DNA from: Owenweeksia hongkongensis DSM 17368
GTDB lineage: Bacteria > Bacteroidota > Bacteroidia > Flavobacteriales > Schleiferiaceae
Reading direction: 5' to 3'
NCBI GenBank assembly: GCA_945865885.1
Contig: CAMBEZ010000017.1
Span: 1-39,392 of the forward strand
Length of the DNA stretch: 39,392 bases
Shown: piece by piece, positions 8,203-14,793 of the stretch
How the letters are laid out: each line of letters opens with the position of its first letter
Numbering within the stretch: the first letter of the stretch is position 1
Notes under the pieces: model-generated
What the model was told of the DNA's origin: nothing
Seen by the model: only the letters and a program-made list of their open reading frames with translations
Databases searched by the model: none
Program-made: the position numbers and the translations under genes

Positions 8203-9723
8203 ATGTCTACAAAAACAGAATCGTGGGGCTCCCGCGTTGGATTAATCTTAGCCATGGCGGGAAACGCTGTTGGATTGGGTAATTTTTTGCGCTTTCCGGT
8301 GCAGGCCGTTCAAAACGGAGGCGGGGCGTTCATGATTCCTTATTTGGTGAGCTTCCTGTTGATGGGTATTCCGTTGCTATGGATTGAGTGGGCCACCGGC
8401 AGATTTGGCGGACGCTTTGGCAACCACAGCACGCCCTTTATCCTGCACGAATTGGATCCCAAACGTGCCATTTGGAAGTACATTGGCGTCTTTGGAATTT
8501 TTACGAACATTGCCGTAGCAGCGTACTACTGCTATTTGGAAAGTTGGACCCTGAGCTACGTTTGGCATTCCATTCAAGGCACGTTTGTCGGCAAATCAGC
8601 GGCTGAAGTGGCAGGTTTTTTTGGTGATTACGTAGGGTTGACGGACCCCACCGAGCCGGTACTATTTTGGTTGTTGTGCTTGGTCCTGAATACCTGGATT
8701 CTTTCCCGAGGCTTGAGTGGCGGCGTGGAAAAAGTAGCTAAGATTGGCATGCCCTTATTGATTTTGTTTGGAGCCTTTCTGGCGTACCAAGGCATTACCT
8801 TAAAAGCAGGCGAGAACGGTGCGTTGTTTGACGGAACGGTGGGTTTGAATTTTCTTTGGACTCCGGATTACTCAACGATTTGGACGCCCAAAGTTTGGTT
8901 GGCTGCTGCCGGTCAGATATTTTTTACCCTCAGTGTTGGCATGGGCTCCATTCAATGCTACGCCTCGTACGTGAAACGCCGCGATGATATTGCGTTGAAT
9001 GCTATGAGCGCCGGGTGGATGAATGAATTCGTTGAGGTTGTTCTTGGGGGTTCGATTTTAATTCCTATTGCTATTGGATACTTGGGCATTGACCGGGTGG
9101 TTGAATTAACTCAATCGGGAGGTCTTGGATTGGGCTTCAAAACCTTGCCTTATTTGTTCACCCAGTGGGGTCCCACCATGGGGATGTTCGCTGGAATTGC
9201 ATGGTTTGGTCTTTTGTTTTTTGCCGGGATAACCTCTTCATTGGCCATGGGTACTCCCGTGATGGCCTTTCTGCAAGATGAGTTTGGCTGGAAGCGAAAC
9301 CCTGCGGCATGGGCATTTGGTGCGGTCATCCTCGTTTTTGGAGCTCCAACCGTGTTGTATTTCAACGAAGGGGTGTTCGACGAATACGATTACTGGGCCG
9401 GTACCGTCAGTTTGGTGGTTTTTGCATTGCTGGAAGTAATTCTCTTCGCCTGGGTGTTTGGCATGGATAAGGGTTGGGAGGAGATCAACCACGGTGCGGA
9501 TTTGCGGATTCCACGGGTCTATCGATTCATCATTAAGTACGTCACTCCCGTGATCCTTTTGGGTGTTTTCTTGGGATCTTTGCCCGCTATTTACGAAAAG
9601 CTGACCCTGCCCGCGAGTCCCTACGTGGTAGGTGCTCGTTTGCTTCTTTTAGCACTTTACTTGGGCATTGCCTGGGCCGTTTACCTTGCTTACCAAAAAC
9701 GCCGCAAGGCCACAATCCGCTAA
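8203..9723 (+). CDS. Sodium-dependent transporter of the NSS/SLC6 (SNF) family
   Basis: The 506-residue inner-membrane protein has the NSS signature at its N terminus, WGSRVGLILAMAGNAVGLGNF, in which the unwound TM1 binds sodium and substrate, followed by FLRFP and about twelve hydrophobic segments. Members use the sodium gradient to import amino acids or related amines; the substrate cannot be told from sequence. The start ATG 8203 is supported by the usual short N-terminal tail before WGSR. Two bases after its stop begins a 46-residue single-span protein of the MetS type, making this a likely MetP/MetS-like two-part transporter, as described for methionine uptake in Corynebacterium. Confidence 0.93.
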   Translation: MSTKTESWGSRVGLILAMAGNAVGLGNFLRFPVQAVQNGGGAFMIPYLVSFLLMGIPLLWIEWATGRFGGRFGNHSTPFILHELDPKRAIWKYIGVFGIFTNIAVAAYYCYLESWTLSYVWHSIQGTFVGKSAAEVAGFFGDYVGLTDPTEPVLFWLLCLVLNTWILSRGLSGGVEKVAKIGMPLLILFGAFLAYQGITLKAGENGALFDGTVGLNFLWTPDYSTIWTPKVWLAAAGQIFFTLSVGMGSIQCYASYVKRRDDIALNAMSAGWMNEFVEVVLGGSILIPIAIGYLGIDRVVELTQSGGLGLGFKTLPYLFTQWGPTMGMFAGIAWFGLLFFAGITSSLAMGTPVMAFLQDEFGWKRNPAAWAFGAVILVFGAPTVLYFNEGVFDEYDYWAGTVSLVVFALLEVILFAWVFGMDKGWEEINHGADLRIPRVYRFIIKYVTPVILLGVFLGSLPAIYEKLTLPASPYVVGARLLLLALYLGIAWAVYLAYQKRRKATIR

Positions 9724-9725
9724 TC

Positions 9726-9866
9726 ATGAACGATGCAGCATTGACCACCATGGTCTTGGCCCAAGGGGTAGTCACCGTATTCACGGTTTACTTTTTTGTT
9801 CTGGTGTTGCGGATACCCGCTAAGCCGGAGCCGGACTCCTTCAACGAAAACGACGAACGCGATTGA
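9726..9866 (+). CDS. MetS-type small subunit of the NSS transporter (46 aa)
   Basis: This small gene starts two bases after the transporter stop and encodes 46 residues: a short N terminus, one strongly hydrophobic span at about residues 10-30 (including VVTVFTVYFFVLVL) and a charged tail ending NENDERD. Size, topology and position directly after an NSS transporter match the MetS family of small NSS subunits. It probably stays with the transporter in the inner membrane and is needed for its activity, by analogy with MetPS. The next gene starts four bases later at ATG 9870. It is short enough to be missed by many gene finders. Confidence 0.82.
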   Translation: MNDAALTTMVLAQGVVTVFTVYFFVLVLRIPAKPEPDSFNENDERD

Positions 9867-9869
9867 CGC

Positions 9870-10538
9870 ATGAAAGCGCCTGGCCGGCTCCAACGCTTGG
9901 GGATTGGATTGATTCTGATCGGTGCGTACGGAGCTGTTGGGCTAAATGTTTATTGGCGCGGAAATACCGCCTACGAAACACCCCTCTGGTATCCGGAGCC
10001 GATTCGTTCTGTGAACCGGAGCAAGAGGGAGCATCCGTTTCGGCGTCCCTACATCCGGAAAGAGTTCGCCACTGGCCCGCGTCGGGCTGTGGATACCAAT
10101 CAAATTTGGGTGCAGCGCCCCAAACTGCGTTTTCCAAAAAGTACGGTTGGCCTCAACTCGGTAGACAGTTTGGAATTGGCCCGTTGGGGGGTGTTGCCCG
10201 GCGCACTTCGTCATTTTCTAAAAGAACGCCAGCGGTGGTGCGGATTTTCCGCACTGGACCAGTTGCCTTCCTCGGCGCGCACGTGGCCGGTGGTCTGGGA
10301 GTTGGATTCCCTGCCGCCGCGCCGGATCTTGAATCGCCTGCCGGAACCCGTGCTGGCCGGCCATCCTTTGGTGGGCTGGGAGCGTGCGCGGTCACTGGGC
10401 AAGTACCGGAGATCGGTACGTCCGGTCCGGTCTTGGGCTGAGTTGCGGGCCGTCCCCGGATGGTCAGACGTCGATGTGCATCAGCTGAAGCGCTACTTCG
10501 TTTTGAATCGAAAAGATTCGCTATCTTTGCACCCTTAA
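9870..10538 (+). CDS. Membrane-anchored helix-hairpin-helix (ComEA-like) protein
   Basis: The 222-residue protein has an N-terminal transmembrane segment (about residues 10-30) and then two helix-hairpin-helix modules: LNSVDSLELARWGVLPGAL near 100-118 with the following CGFSALDQL, and a second with ELRAVPGWSDVDVHQLKRYF near 190-212. The pattern leucine-asparagine, then PG, then a glycine-phenylalanine segment is that of ComEA/HhH_3 proteins found widely in Bacteroidota. Such proteins bind DNA through backbone contacts, and ComEA relatives act in DNA uptake, but a competence role here is not shown. It follows the small NSS subunit by three bases. Its last codons hold the rpsU promoter. Confidence 0.75.
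   Translation: MKAPGRLQRLGIGLILIGAYGAVGLNVYWRGNTAYETPLWYPEPIRSVNRSKREHPFRRPYIRKEFATGPRRAVDTNQIWVQRPKLRFPKSTVGLNSVDSLELARWGVLPGALRHFLKERQRWCGFSALDQLPSSARTWPVVWELDSLPPRRILNRLPEPVLAGHPLVGWERARSLGKYRRSVRPVRSWAELRAVPGWSDVDVHQLKRYFVLNRKDSLSLHP
10502..10529 (+). promoter_or_regulatory. rpsU promoter with TATCTTTG -7 element
   Basis: TATCTTTG at 10522-10529 is an exact TAnnTTTG match. A TTTG at 10502-10505 is a candidate -33 element with a 16-base spacer, shorter than the usual 19; TTCG at 10497-10500 gives 21. The promoter lies within the last codons of the upstream gene. Confidence 0.7.
10505..10519. repeat. Inverted repeat GAATC-N5-GATTC in the rpsU promoter
   Basis: GAATC at 10505-10509 and GATTC at 10515-10519 form a short inverted repeat exactly between the -33 and -7 elements. 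It may be an operator or chance, because it also falls in coding sequence. Confidence 0.35.
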
Positions 10539-10542
10539 TGAG

Positions 10543-10550
10543 AGGAGGTG
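10543..10550 (+). promoter_or_regulatory. Consensus Shine-Dalgarno of rpsU (AGGAGGTG)
   Basis: AGGAGGTG is an eight-base complement to the 3' end of 16S rRNA, seven bases before the rpsU ATG. Other genes in the window lack anything comparable, as expected for Bacteroidota, so this site is exceptional and probably regulatory. Confidence 0.9.
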
Positions 10551-10557
10551 TTTTAGC

Positions 10558-10752
10558 ATGTTGGTAATTCAAATTAAAGAAGGCGAAGGCATTGACCGCG
10601 CGTTGAAGCGTTACAAACGCAAGTTCGACAAAACCGGTACTATGCGCCAGCTGCGTTCCCGCCAAGCATTCCAAAAGAAGTCGATTTCTCGACGTATGGA
10701 GGTCATTAAAGCGGCTTACGTTCAGAATATGCGACGCGAGGAGATGGAATAA
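10558..10752 (+). CDS. rpsU: 30S ribosomal protein bS21
   Basis: The 64-residue basic protein matches bS21 in length and sequence (MLVIQIKEGEGIDRALKRYK at the N terminus, Arg/Lys-rich helices after it). It sits near the 3' end of 16S rRNA in the small subunit. In Flavobacterium johnsoniae, bS21 with bS18 and bS6 is reported to hold the anti-Shine-Dalgarno of 16S rRNA; Tyr54 here (in KAAYVQNMRR) is at the position I recall for that contact. The gene has its own TAnnTTTG promoter, a perfect Shine-Dalgarno and a strong terminator, so it is monocistronic. This arrangement fits feedback control, in which ribosomes lacking bS21 expose the anti-Shine-Dalgarno and translate rpsU. Confidence 0.96.
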   Translation: MLVIQIKEGEGIDRALKRYKRKFDKTGTMRQLRSRQAFQKKSISRRMEVIKAAYVQNMRREEME

Positions 10753-10776
10753 TCCCTTGTGCTGCACCAAGCATAG

Positions 10777-10810
10777 GCGCCCTGCAAACCACCGGTTTGC
10801 AGGGCGCTTT
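10777..10810 (+). terminator. Rho-independent terminator after rpsU
   Basis: GCGCCCTGCAAACC (10777-10790) and GGTTTGCAGGGCGC (10794-10807) form a perfect 14-bp stem with a 3-base loop, followed by TTTATTT. Its right arm also contains the TTTG proposed as -33 element of the xerC promoter. Confidence 0.93.
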
Positions 10811-10824
10811 ATTTGGTACCTTCG
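10796..10824 (+). promoter_or_regulatory. Candidate xerC promoter overlapping the rpsU terminator
   Basis: TACCTTCG (10817-10824) is one base off TAnnTTTG and lies five bases before the GTG start. TTTG at 10796-10799, inside the terminator stem, is 17 bases upstream. Confidence 0.45.
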
Positions 10825-10829
10825 CTACC

Positions 10830-11747
10830 GTGCCGGATTTGAACTCATTTGGGCTGGACGCCTTTGCGGATCACCTGCTGTTGGAGCGCAGACTGTCGCC
10901 CGCCACGGTGGCCGCCTACAGCAGCGATCTCTTTTTCTTTGTGCAGTATGTTCATTCGGTTTACGACGAGTCTACGCCGCAAGGAATCAAGGTTGTGCAC
11001 CTGCGCTCGTGGCTGGCAGAGGGTGCGGAGGCCGGCTTGTCCTCCCGAACGTTGAATCGACGCTTGTCCGCATTGCGGACCTACTTTGGATTTGCCAGAC
11101 TGCTTTGGGAAGGGGTGCCCCAGCCGGCGGTGCTGCTGCGCGGATTAAAAGTCCCCAAGCGCATCGTGCGGGTTCTTAAGTCCGACGAAGTCGAGCGGCT
11201 CTTGGACCCAGATCGCTTTGAAGCCGGTTGGTTGGGAACGCGCGACCGATTCCTTTTACTTACGCTTTATGCGCTGGGCATCCGTCGCGCAGAATTGCTC
11301 CAGATGCGTTGGGCAGACGTCGATGGATCCGCTCAGACCGTTCGAATTTTGGGAAAGGGAAACAAAGAGCGCCTGTTGCCGGCCTTGTCCGTTTGGCTTG
11401 AAGGGCTGGAGGAATACCGACGGGCGTGCGAGACGTCAGGAATCTCTACGGACTCGGTACTTTTTTGGGAATCGGCTGAAAAAACAATGACCCCCAAGCG
11501 TGTTTATTCCGTTGTTCATTCGTACCTTCAAAGTGCAAGTAGTGTCGAAAAGGCCAGTCCGCACGTGTTGCGGCACACCTTCGCCACGCATTTGCTGGAC
11601 ATGGGAGCAGACTTGGCGTCGATTCGCAGTCTTTTGGGGCACGCGAATCTCTCGGCCACCCAAGTGTACACCCACGCGTCCATAGAGCAATTGAAGTCCG
11701 TTGTACAGCGGGCGCACCCTAGAGGCCGGGAAGGGCAGCGCTCTTAA
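10830..11747 (+). CDS. xerC: Tyrosine recombinase XerC/XerD
   Basis: The 305-residue tyrosine recombinase has an N-terminal SAM-like core-binding domain (about 1-90) and a catalytic domain with all active-site residues: Arg152 (GIRRAEL), Lys176 (GKGNKER), His245 and Arg248 (HVLRH), His271 (LLGH) and nucleophile Tyr280 (QVYTH). Xer proteins resolve chromosome dimers at dif. The start is placed at GTG 10830; an upstream TTG at 10797 would begin inside the rpsU terminator. Its place between rpsU and hpf is the conserved housekeeping context of Flavobacteriales, so it is not taken as an integrase of a mobile element. The symbol follows this usage; XerD is equally possible. Confidence 0.88.
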   Translation: MPDLNSFGLDAFADHLLLERRLSPATVAAYSSDLFFFVQYVHSVYDESTPQGIKVVHLRSWLAEGAEAGLSSRTLNRRLSALRTYFGFARLLWEGVPQPAVLLRGLKVPKRIVRVLKSDEVERLLDPDRFEAGWLGTRDRFLLLTLYALGIRRAELLQMRWADVDGSAQTVRILGKGNKERLLPALSVWLEGLEEYRRACETSGISTDSVLFWESAEKTMTPKRVYSVVHSYLQSASSVEKASPHVLRHTFATHLLDMGADLASIRSLLGHANLSATQVYTHASIEQLKSVVQRAHPRGREGQRS

Positions 11748-11759
11748 AACCCAAAAAAC

Positions 11760-12059
11760 ATGCATGCTATTGTCCATGCCGTAGACGTCAAATACAGCGA
11801 CCGTCTGTCGGGAATGATTGCGGAGAAGTTGAACAAGCTGGGCCGTATAGCGGCCGATGCGGTTCGGGGAGATGTTTACCTGCGCAGGGAAAACAAAGAC
11901 GGAAAGCTCATAAAAGTTGTTGAAGTCAAAATCCAGCTTCCCGGTGGTTCATTGGTGTTGAAAAAGGAGGGCAGTACCTTTGACCAAGCGGTTCATGCAG
12001 CCTTTCGCGCTGCGGCACGATGGGTTCAAAAGGCAAAATCCCGCCGGCGATCGCATTAA
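11760..12059 (+). CDS. hpf: Ribosome hibernation promoting factor, short form (HPF/RaiA family)
   Basis: The 99-residue protein has the S30AE fold signature: beta strand IVHAVDVKYSDRL, helix MIAEKLNKLGRIA, then KVVEVKIQLPGGSLVLKKEGSTFDQAVHAAF-type strands and helix in order, ending in a basic KAKSRRRSH. It lacks the C-terminal dimerisation domain of long HPF, so it is a short HPF or YfiA-like form. It binds the decoding region of idle ribosomes in stationary phase. It starts 12 bases after xerC with no Shine-Dalgarno and is likely cotranscribed with it. Confidence 0.88.
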   Translation: MHAIVHAVDVKYSDRLSGMIAEKLNKLGRIAADAVRGDVYLRRENKDGKLIKVVEVKIQLPGGSLVLKKEGSTFDQAVHAAFRAAARWVQKAKSRRRSH

Positions 12060-12072
12060 TTTTTAGAGACTC

Positions 12073-12103
12073 TTTGCGGGGATTGGAAAATTTCCTACAT
12101 TTG
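12073..12103 (+). promoter_or_regulatory. Promoter of the tRNA-tuf operon
   Basis: TTTG at 12073-12076 and TACATTTG at 12096-12103 are separated by exactly 19 bases, the ideal Bacteroidota -33/-7 arrangement. It lies just after hpf and before the four tRNA genes. Confidence 0.85.
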
Positions 12104-12190
12104 CAGTCCGTTTCAAAAAGCGCACCATGCTTGAGATACGGAACGTTCTTTTAAAGAATCTGCAAAGGAGGAAATTTTCCTTTTTTTTCT
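12104..12190 (+). other. Leader of the tRNA operon
   Basis: This 87-base leader has no plausible gene. It contains a 13-base palindrome TTCTTT-T-AAAGAA (12146-12158), an AGGAGG (12167-12172 region) and an 8-base T run (12181-12188) immediately before the mature tRNA-Thr 5' end region. It is presumably removed by RNase P and other nucleases. Confidence 0.5.
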
Positions 12191-12263
12191 GCCAGCATAG
12201 CTCAGTTGGTAGAGCTGCTGATTTGTAATCAGCAGGTCGGGGGTTCGAGTCCCTCTGCTGGCT
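12191..12263 (+). tRNA. tRNA-Thr (anticodon TGT)
   Basis: The 73-base cloverleaf has a 7-bp acceptor GCCAGCA/TGCTGGC, D arm GCTC..GAGC, anticodon stem GCTGA/TCAGC with loop TTTGTAA, and T arm GGGGGTTCGAGTCCCTC. Discriminator base is T and CCA is not encoded. First of four tandem tRNAs ahead of tuf. Confidence 0.96.
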
Positions 12264-12306
12264 CTACTCCAGGCATTTTCTTTATGACTTTTTGGTTGCA
12301 CTCATT

Positions 12307-12388
12307 GGGGAGATACCGAAGCGGTTAAACGGGGCAGACTGTAAATCTGTTGGCTACGCCTACGTAGGTTCGAATCCTGCTCTCCCCA
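12307..12388 (+). tRNA. tRNA-Tyr (anticodon GTA)
   Basis: This 82-base class II tRNA has acceptor GGGGAGA/TCTCCCC, anticodon stem GCAGA/TCTGT with loop CTGTAAA, a long variable arm typical of bacterial tRNA-Tyr, and T arm GTAGGTTCGAATCCTGC. Discriminator is A; CCA is not encoded. Confidence 0.96.
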
Positions 12389-12401
12389 CAGTCGATTCAT
12401 T

Positions 12402-12474
12402 GCGGAAGTAGCTCAGTTGGTAGAGCATCAGCCTTCCAAGCTGAGGGCCGCGGGTTCGAATCCCGTCTTCCGCT
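12402..12474 (+). tRNA. tRNA-Gly (anticodon TCC)
   Basis: The 73-base cloverleaf has acceptor GCGGAAG/CTTCCGC, D arm GCTC..GAGC, anticodon stem TCAGC/GCTGA with loop CTTCCAA, and T arm CGCGGGTTCGAATCCCG. Discriminator is T; CCA is not encoded. Confidence 0.96.
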
Positions 12475-12487
12475 CAAGGATCGCACT

Positions 12488-12559
12488 GCCGATGTAGCTC
12501 AGGGGTAGAGCGTTTCCTTGGTAAGGAAAAGGTCGCGGGTTCAATTCCCGCCATTGGCT
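12488..12559 (+). tRNA. tRNA-Thr (anticodon GGT)
   Basis: The 72-base cloverleaf has acceptor GCCGATG/CATTGGC with one G-T wobble, anticodon stem TTTCC/GGAAA with loop TTGGTAA, and T arm GCGGGTTCAATTCCCGC. With the TGT isoacceptor it gives two threonine tRNAs in the cluster. CCA is not encoded. Confidence 0.95.
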
Positions 12560-12601
12560 CAAATTCATTCTCTCTGTTCAATTTCAATTAACTAAAACAC
12601 C

Positions 12602-13789
12602 ATGGCAAAAGAGAATTTCGTGCGGAACAAACCGCACCTGAACGTCGGCACCATCGGTCACGTTGACCATGGCAAAACGACATTGACAGCTGCTATCACT
12701 TCTGTGTTAGCTGACAAAGGCTTGTCTCAAAAGCGTTCGTTCGATTCGATCGACGCAGCTCCCGAAGAAAAGGAGCGTGGTATTACTATCAACACGGCTC
12801 ACGTGGAGTATGAGACGGCAAACCGTCACTACGCCCACGTTGACTGCCCGGGTCACGCTGACTATGTGAAGAACATGGTCACGGGTGCCGCTCAGATGGA
12901 TGGTGCGATCTTGGTAGTAGCTGCTACCGACGGTCCTATGCCCCAGACGCGCGAGCACATTCTGTTGGCTCGTCAGGTAGGTGTTCCACGCTTGGTGGTC
13001 TTCATGAACAAAGTGGACATGGTAGACGACTCCGAATTGTTGGAGTTGGTTGAAATGGAAATCCGCGATTTGTTGACTTTCTACAAGTTCGACGGCGATA
13101 ACACGCCAGTCATTCAGGGTTCTGCCTTGGGTGGATTGAACGGCGAAGACAAGTGGGTTGAGAAGATCATGGAGCTGATGAACGCGGTTGATACGTGGAT
13201 CGAAGAGCCAGTTCGCGACAACGAGAAGCCATTCTTGATGCCTGTTGAAGACGTGTTCTCCATTACCGGTCGTGGTACCGTTGCAACCGGTCGTATTGAG
13301 ACTGGCGTTGCGAACACGGCAGACAGCGTTGATATCATCGGCTTTGGTGACGAGAAGATGTCCTCTACCATCACTGGAGTTGAAATGTTCCGCAAGATCT
13401 TGGATCGTGGCGAAGCAGGTGACAACGTAGGTTTGTTGTTGCGCGGAGTTGACAAAGCAGCTATCCGTCGCGGTATGGTGATCTGCAAGCCAGGTTCCGT
13501 TAAGCCACACAAAAAGTTTATGGCTGAGGTGTACATCTTGAAGAAAGAAGAAGGCGGTCGCCACACTCCTTTCCACAACCGTTACCGTCCTCAGTTTTAC
13601 TTGCGTACCACTGACGTAACAGGAGAAATCATGCTGCCTTCTGGTGTTGAGATGGTTATGCCCGGTGACAACTTGTCCATCGAGGTTAACTTGATCGCCC
13701 CAGTTGCTATCAGCAAGGGTCTCCGCTTCGCTATCCGCGAAGGTGGCCGCACCGTCGGTGCTGGTCAGGTTACGGAGATCATAGATTAA
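12602..13789 (+). CDS. tuf: Translation elongation factor EF-Tu
   Basis: The 395-residue GTPase delivers aminoacyl-tRNA to the ribosome. The P loop GHVDHGKT is at residues 19-26, DCPGH lies near 80-84 and NKVD near 135-138, followed by the two beta-barrel domains. Length and sequence are typical. The start ATG 12602 is preceded by an A-rich stretch (AACTAAAACACC) instead of a Shine-Dalgarno. The gene is downstream of four tRNAs and probably shares their promoter at 12073-12103; a strong terminator-like hairpin follows the stop. Codon use is strongly biased, as expected for high expression. Confidence 0.99.
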   Translation: MAKENFVRNKPHLNVGTIGHVDHGKTTLTAAITSVLADKGLSQKRSFDSIDAAPEEKERGITINTAHVEYETANRHYAHVDCPGHADYVKNMVTGAAQMDGAILVVAATDGPMPQTREHILLARQVGVPRLVVFMNKVDMVDDSELLELVEMEIRDLLTFYKFDGDNTPVIQGSALGGLNGEDKWVEKIMELMNAVDTWIEEPVRDNEKPFLMPVEDVFSITGRGTVATGRIETGVANTADSVDIIGFGDEKMSSTITGVEMFRKILDRGEAGDNVGLLLRGVDKAAIRRGMVICKPGSVKPHKKFMAEVYILKKEEGGRHTPFHNRYRPQFYLRTTDVTGEIMLPSGVEMVMPGDNLSIEVNLIAPVAISKGLRFAIREGGRTVGAGQVTEIID

Positions 13790-13810
13790 TTCGTAGAATC
13801 AATGGATACA

Positions 13811-13843
13811 AGGTGTTCCGGGGTCAAATCCGGAGCACCTTTT
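13811..13843 (+). terminator. Terminator-like hairpin after tuf
   Basis: GGTGTTCCGG (13812-13821) and CCGGAGCACC (13830-13839) form a 10-bp stem with an 8-base loop and a following TTTT. The tRNA-Trp gene starts only seven bases later, so either transcription reads through or the secE operon promoter overlaps this hairpin or lies in tuf. Confidence 0.85.
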
Positions 13844-13850
13844 CCCACTT

Positions 13851-13921
13851 ACGGGTGTAGTTCAAGGGTAGAATAGAGGTCTCCAAAACCTTTGATGGGA
13901 GTTCGAATCTCTCCACCCGTG
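13851..13921 (+). tRNA. tRNA-Trp (anticodon CCA)
   Basis: The 71-base cloverleaf has acceptor ACGGGTG/CACCCGT, D arm with TTC..GAA, anticodon loop CTCCAAA and T arm GGGAGTTCGAATCTCTC. Discriminator is G; CCA is not encoded. Its place between tuf and secE is conserved in Bacteroidota. Confidence 0.95.
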
Positions 13922-13939
13922 CTAGGAAAAACGATCGTT

Positions 13940-14134
13940 ATGGAAAAATTGAAAACCTACTTGCAGTCGTCCTACGAAGAATTCGCCAAGCACTCTACTT
14001 GGCCGACGTGGGCGGAGCTACAGAAGAGTACTGTGTTGGTTATTGTGGCCTCCCTGATGTTTTCTTTGGTCGTATTTGCCATGGATAAGTCGCTGGCGGG
14101 TGCATTGGACTTCTTGTATTCCCTGTTTGCGTAA
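13940..14134 (+). CDS. secE: Preprotein translocase subunit SecE
   Basis: The 64-residue protein is the essential small SecE of the SecYEG channel. A short amphipathic N terminus ending in STWPTWAELQKST, with the conserved W-P context, is followed by a single transmembrane helix (about 31-58). The start ATG 13940 is 18 bases after tRNA-Trp; an upstream in-frame ATG at 13892 lies inside the tRNA and is rejected. It is followed after 14 bases by nusG, the usual pairing. Confidence 0.94.
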   Translation: MEKLKTYLQSSYEEFAKHSTWPTWAELQKSTVLVIVASLMFSLVVFAMDKSLAGALDFLYSLFA

Positions 14135-14148
14135 GTCCCCCATAAGAA

Positions 14149-14697
14149 ATGAGTGAGTCGGGTAAAAAATGGTATGTGGTTCGGGCCATTAGTGGCCAAG
14201 AGAACAAGATCAAGTCTTACATTGAGAACGAAATAGCCCGTATTGGGTTGTCGGACTTGATGGGACAAATCTTGGTTCCCACCGAAAAGGTATACCAAAT
14301 CCGCAACGGCAAAAAGGTGCTTAAAGAGCGCAATTTCTTCCCGGGCTACATCATGGTGGAGTTGATCCTGACGGGTGAAGCAGTACATACCATCAAAAAT
14401 GTTACGGGTGTTATTGGTTTCTTGAGTGAAGCCAAGGGCGGCGAGCCCACCCCCTTGCGCCAAAGCGAGGTAAATCGCATGTTGGGTAAGGTAGATGAGT
14501 TGGCGGAAACGGCCGAACACATTGCGGTTCCGTTTGTTATAGGCGAGTCTGTTAAAGTTATCGACGGTCCGTTCCGTGACTTTACCGGCACCGTTGAAAA
14601 GATTTTTGAAGAAAAGCGCAAAGTGGAGGTTACGGTTAAGATTTTTGGCCGCAAAACCCCATTGGAGCTTGGATTTATGCAAGTAGAAAAAGAATAG
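14149..14697 (+). CDS. nusG: Transcription termination/antitermination factor NusG
   Basis: The 182-residue protein has an N-terminal NGN domain beginning KKWYVVRAISGQENKIK (residues 6-22), with FFPGYIMVE near 63-71, and a C-terminal KOW motif GESVKVIDGPFRDFTGTV at about 131-148. NusG binds the RNA polymerase clamp and links to Rho or to the ribosome through S10. Its position between secE and rplK is near universal. Length is normal, with a modest linker between domains. Confidence 0.97.
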   Translation: MSESGKKWYVVRAISGQENKIKSYIENEIARIGLSDLMGQILVPTEKVYQIRNGKKVLKERNFFPGYIMVELILTGEAVHTIKNVTGVIGFLSEAKGGEPTPLRQSEVNRMLGKVDELAETAEHIAVPFVIGESVKVIDGPFRDFTGTVEKIFEEKRKVEVTVKIFGRKTPLELGFMQVEKE

Positions 14698-14700
14698 TAA

Positions 14701-14721
14701 CAACGGACGGAACTCCCGTTG
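14701..14721 (+). other. Short hairpin in the nusG-rplK spacer
   Basis: CAACGG (14701-14706) and CCGTTG (14716-14721) form a 6-bp stem in the 96-base spacer before rplK. The spacer is where an L1 autoregulatory site would be expected, but I cannot recognise one. Confidence 0.25.
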
Positions 14722-14793
14722 CGGTCACGAGTGGGCTTCCAACACAAGCGACCAATGAGTTCCACAGAGAGTTAACCACGTAAGAACAAAGAA

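Noticed and set aside
9863-10441. 192-codon frame overlapping the HhH protein gene
   Set aside because: The overlapping frame has the TM segment, both HhH motifs and operon spacing; this one has only low-complexity composition.
12127-12230. Short ORF beginning in the tRNA leader and running into tRNA-Thr
   Set aside because: It would be translated through a structural RNA; the AGGAGG lies inside rather than before it.
10830-12559. Tyrosine recombinase next to tRNA genes as a sign of an integrated element
   Set aside because: The recombinase is the conserved Xer of this locus, the tRNAs are intact, and no direct repeats, phage or conjugation genes are present.
14698-14793. L1 autoregulatory site before rplK
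   Set aside because: Only a 6-bp hairpin is seen and no match to a 23S L1-binding fold could be recognised by eye.
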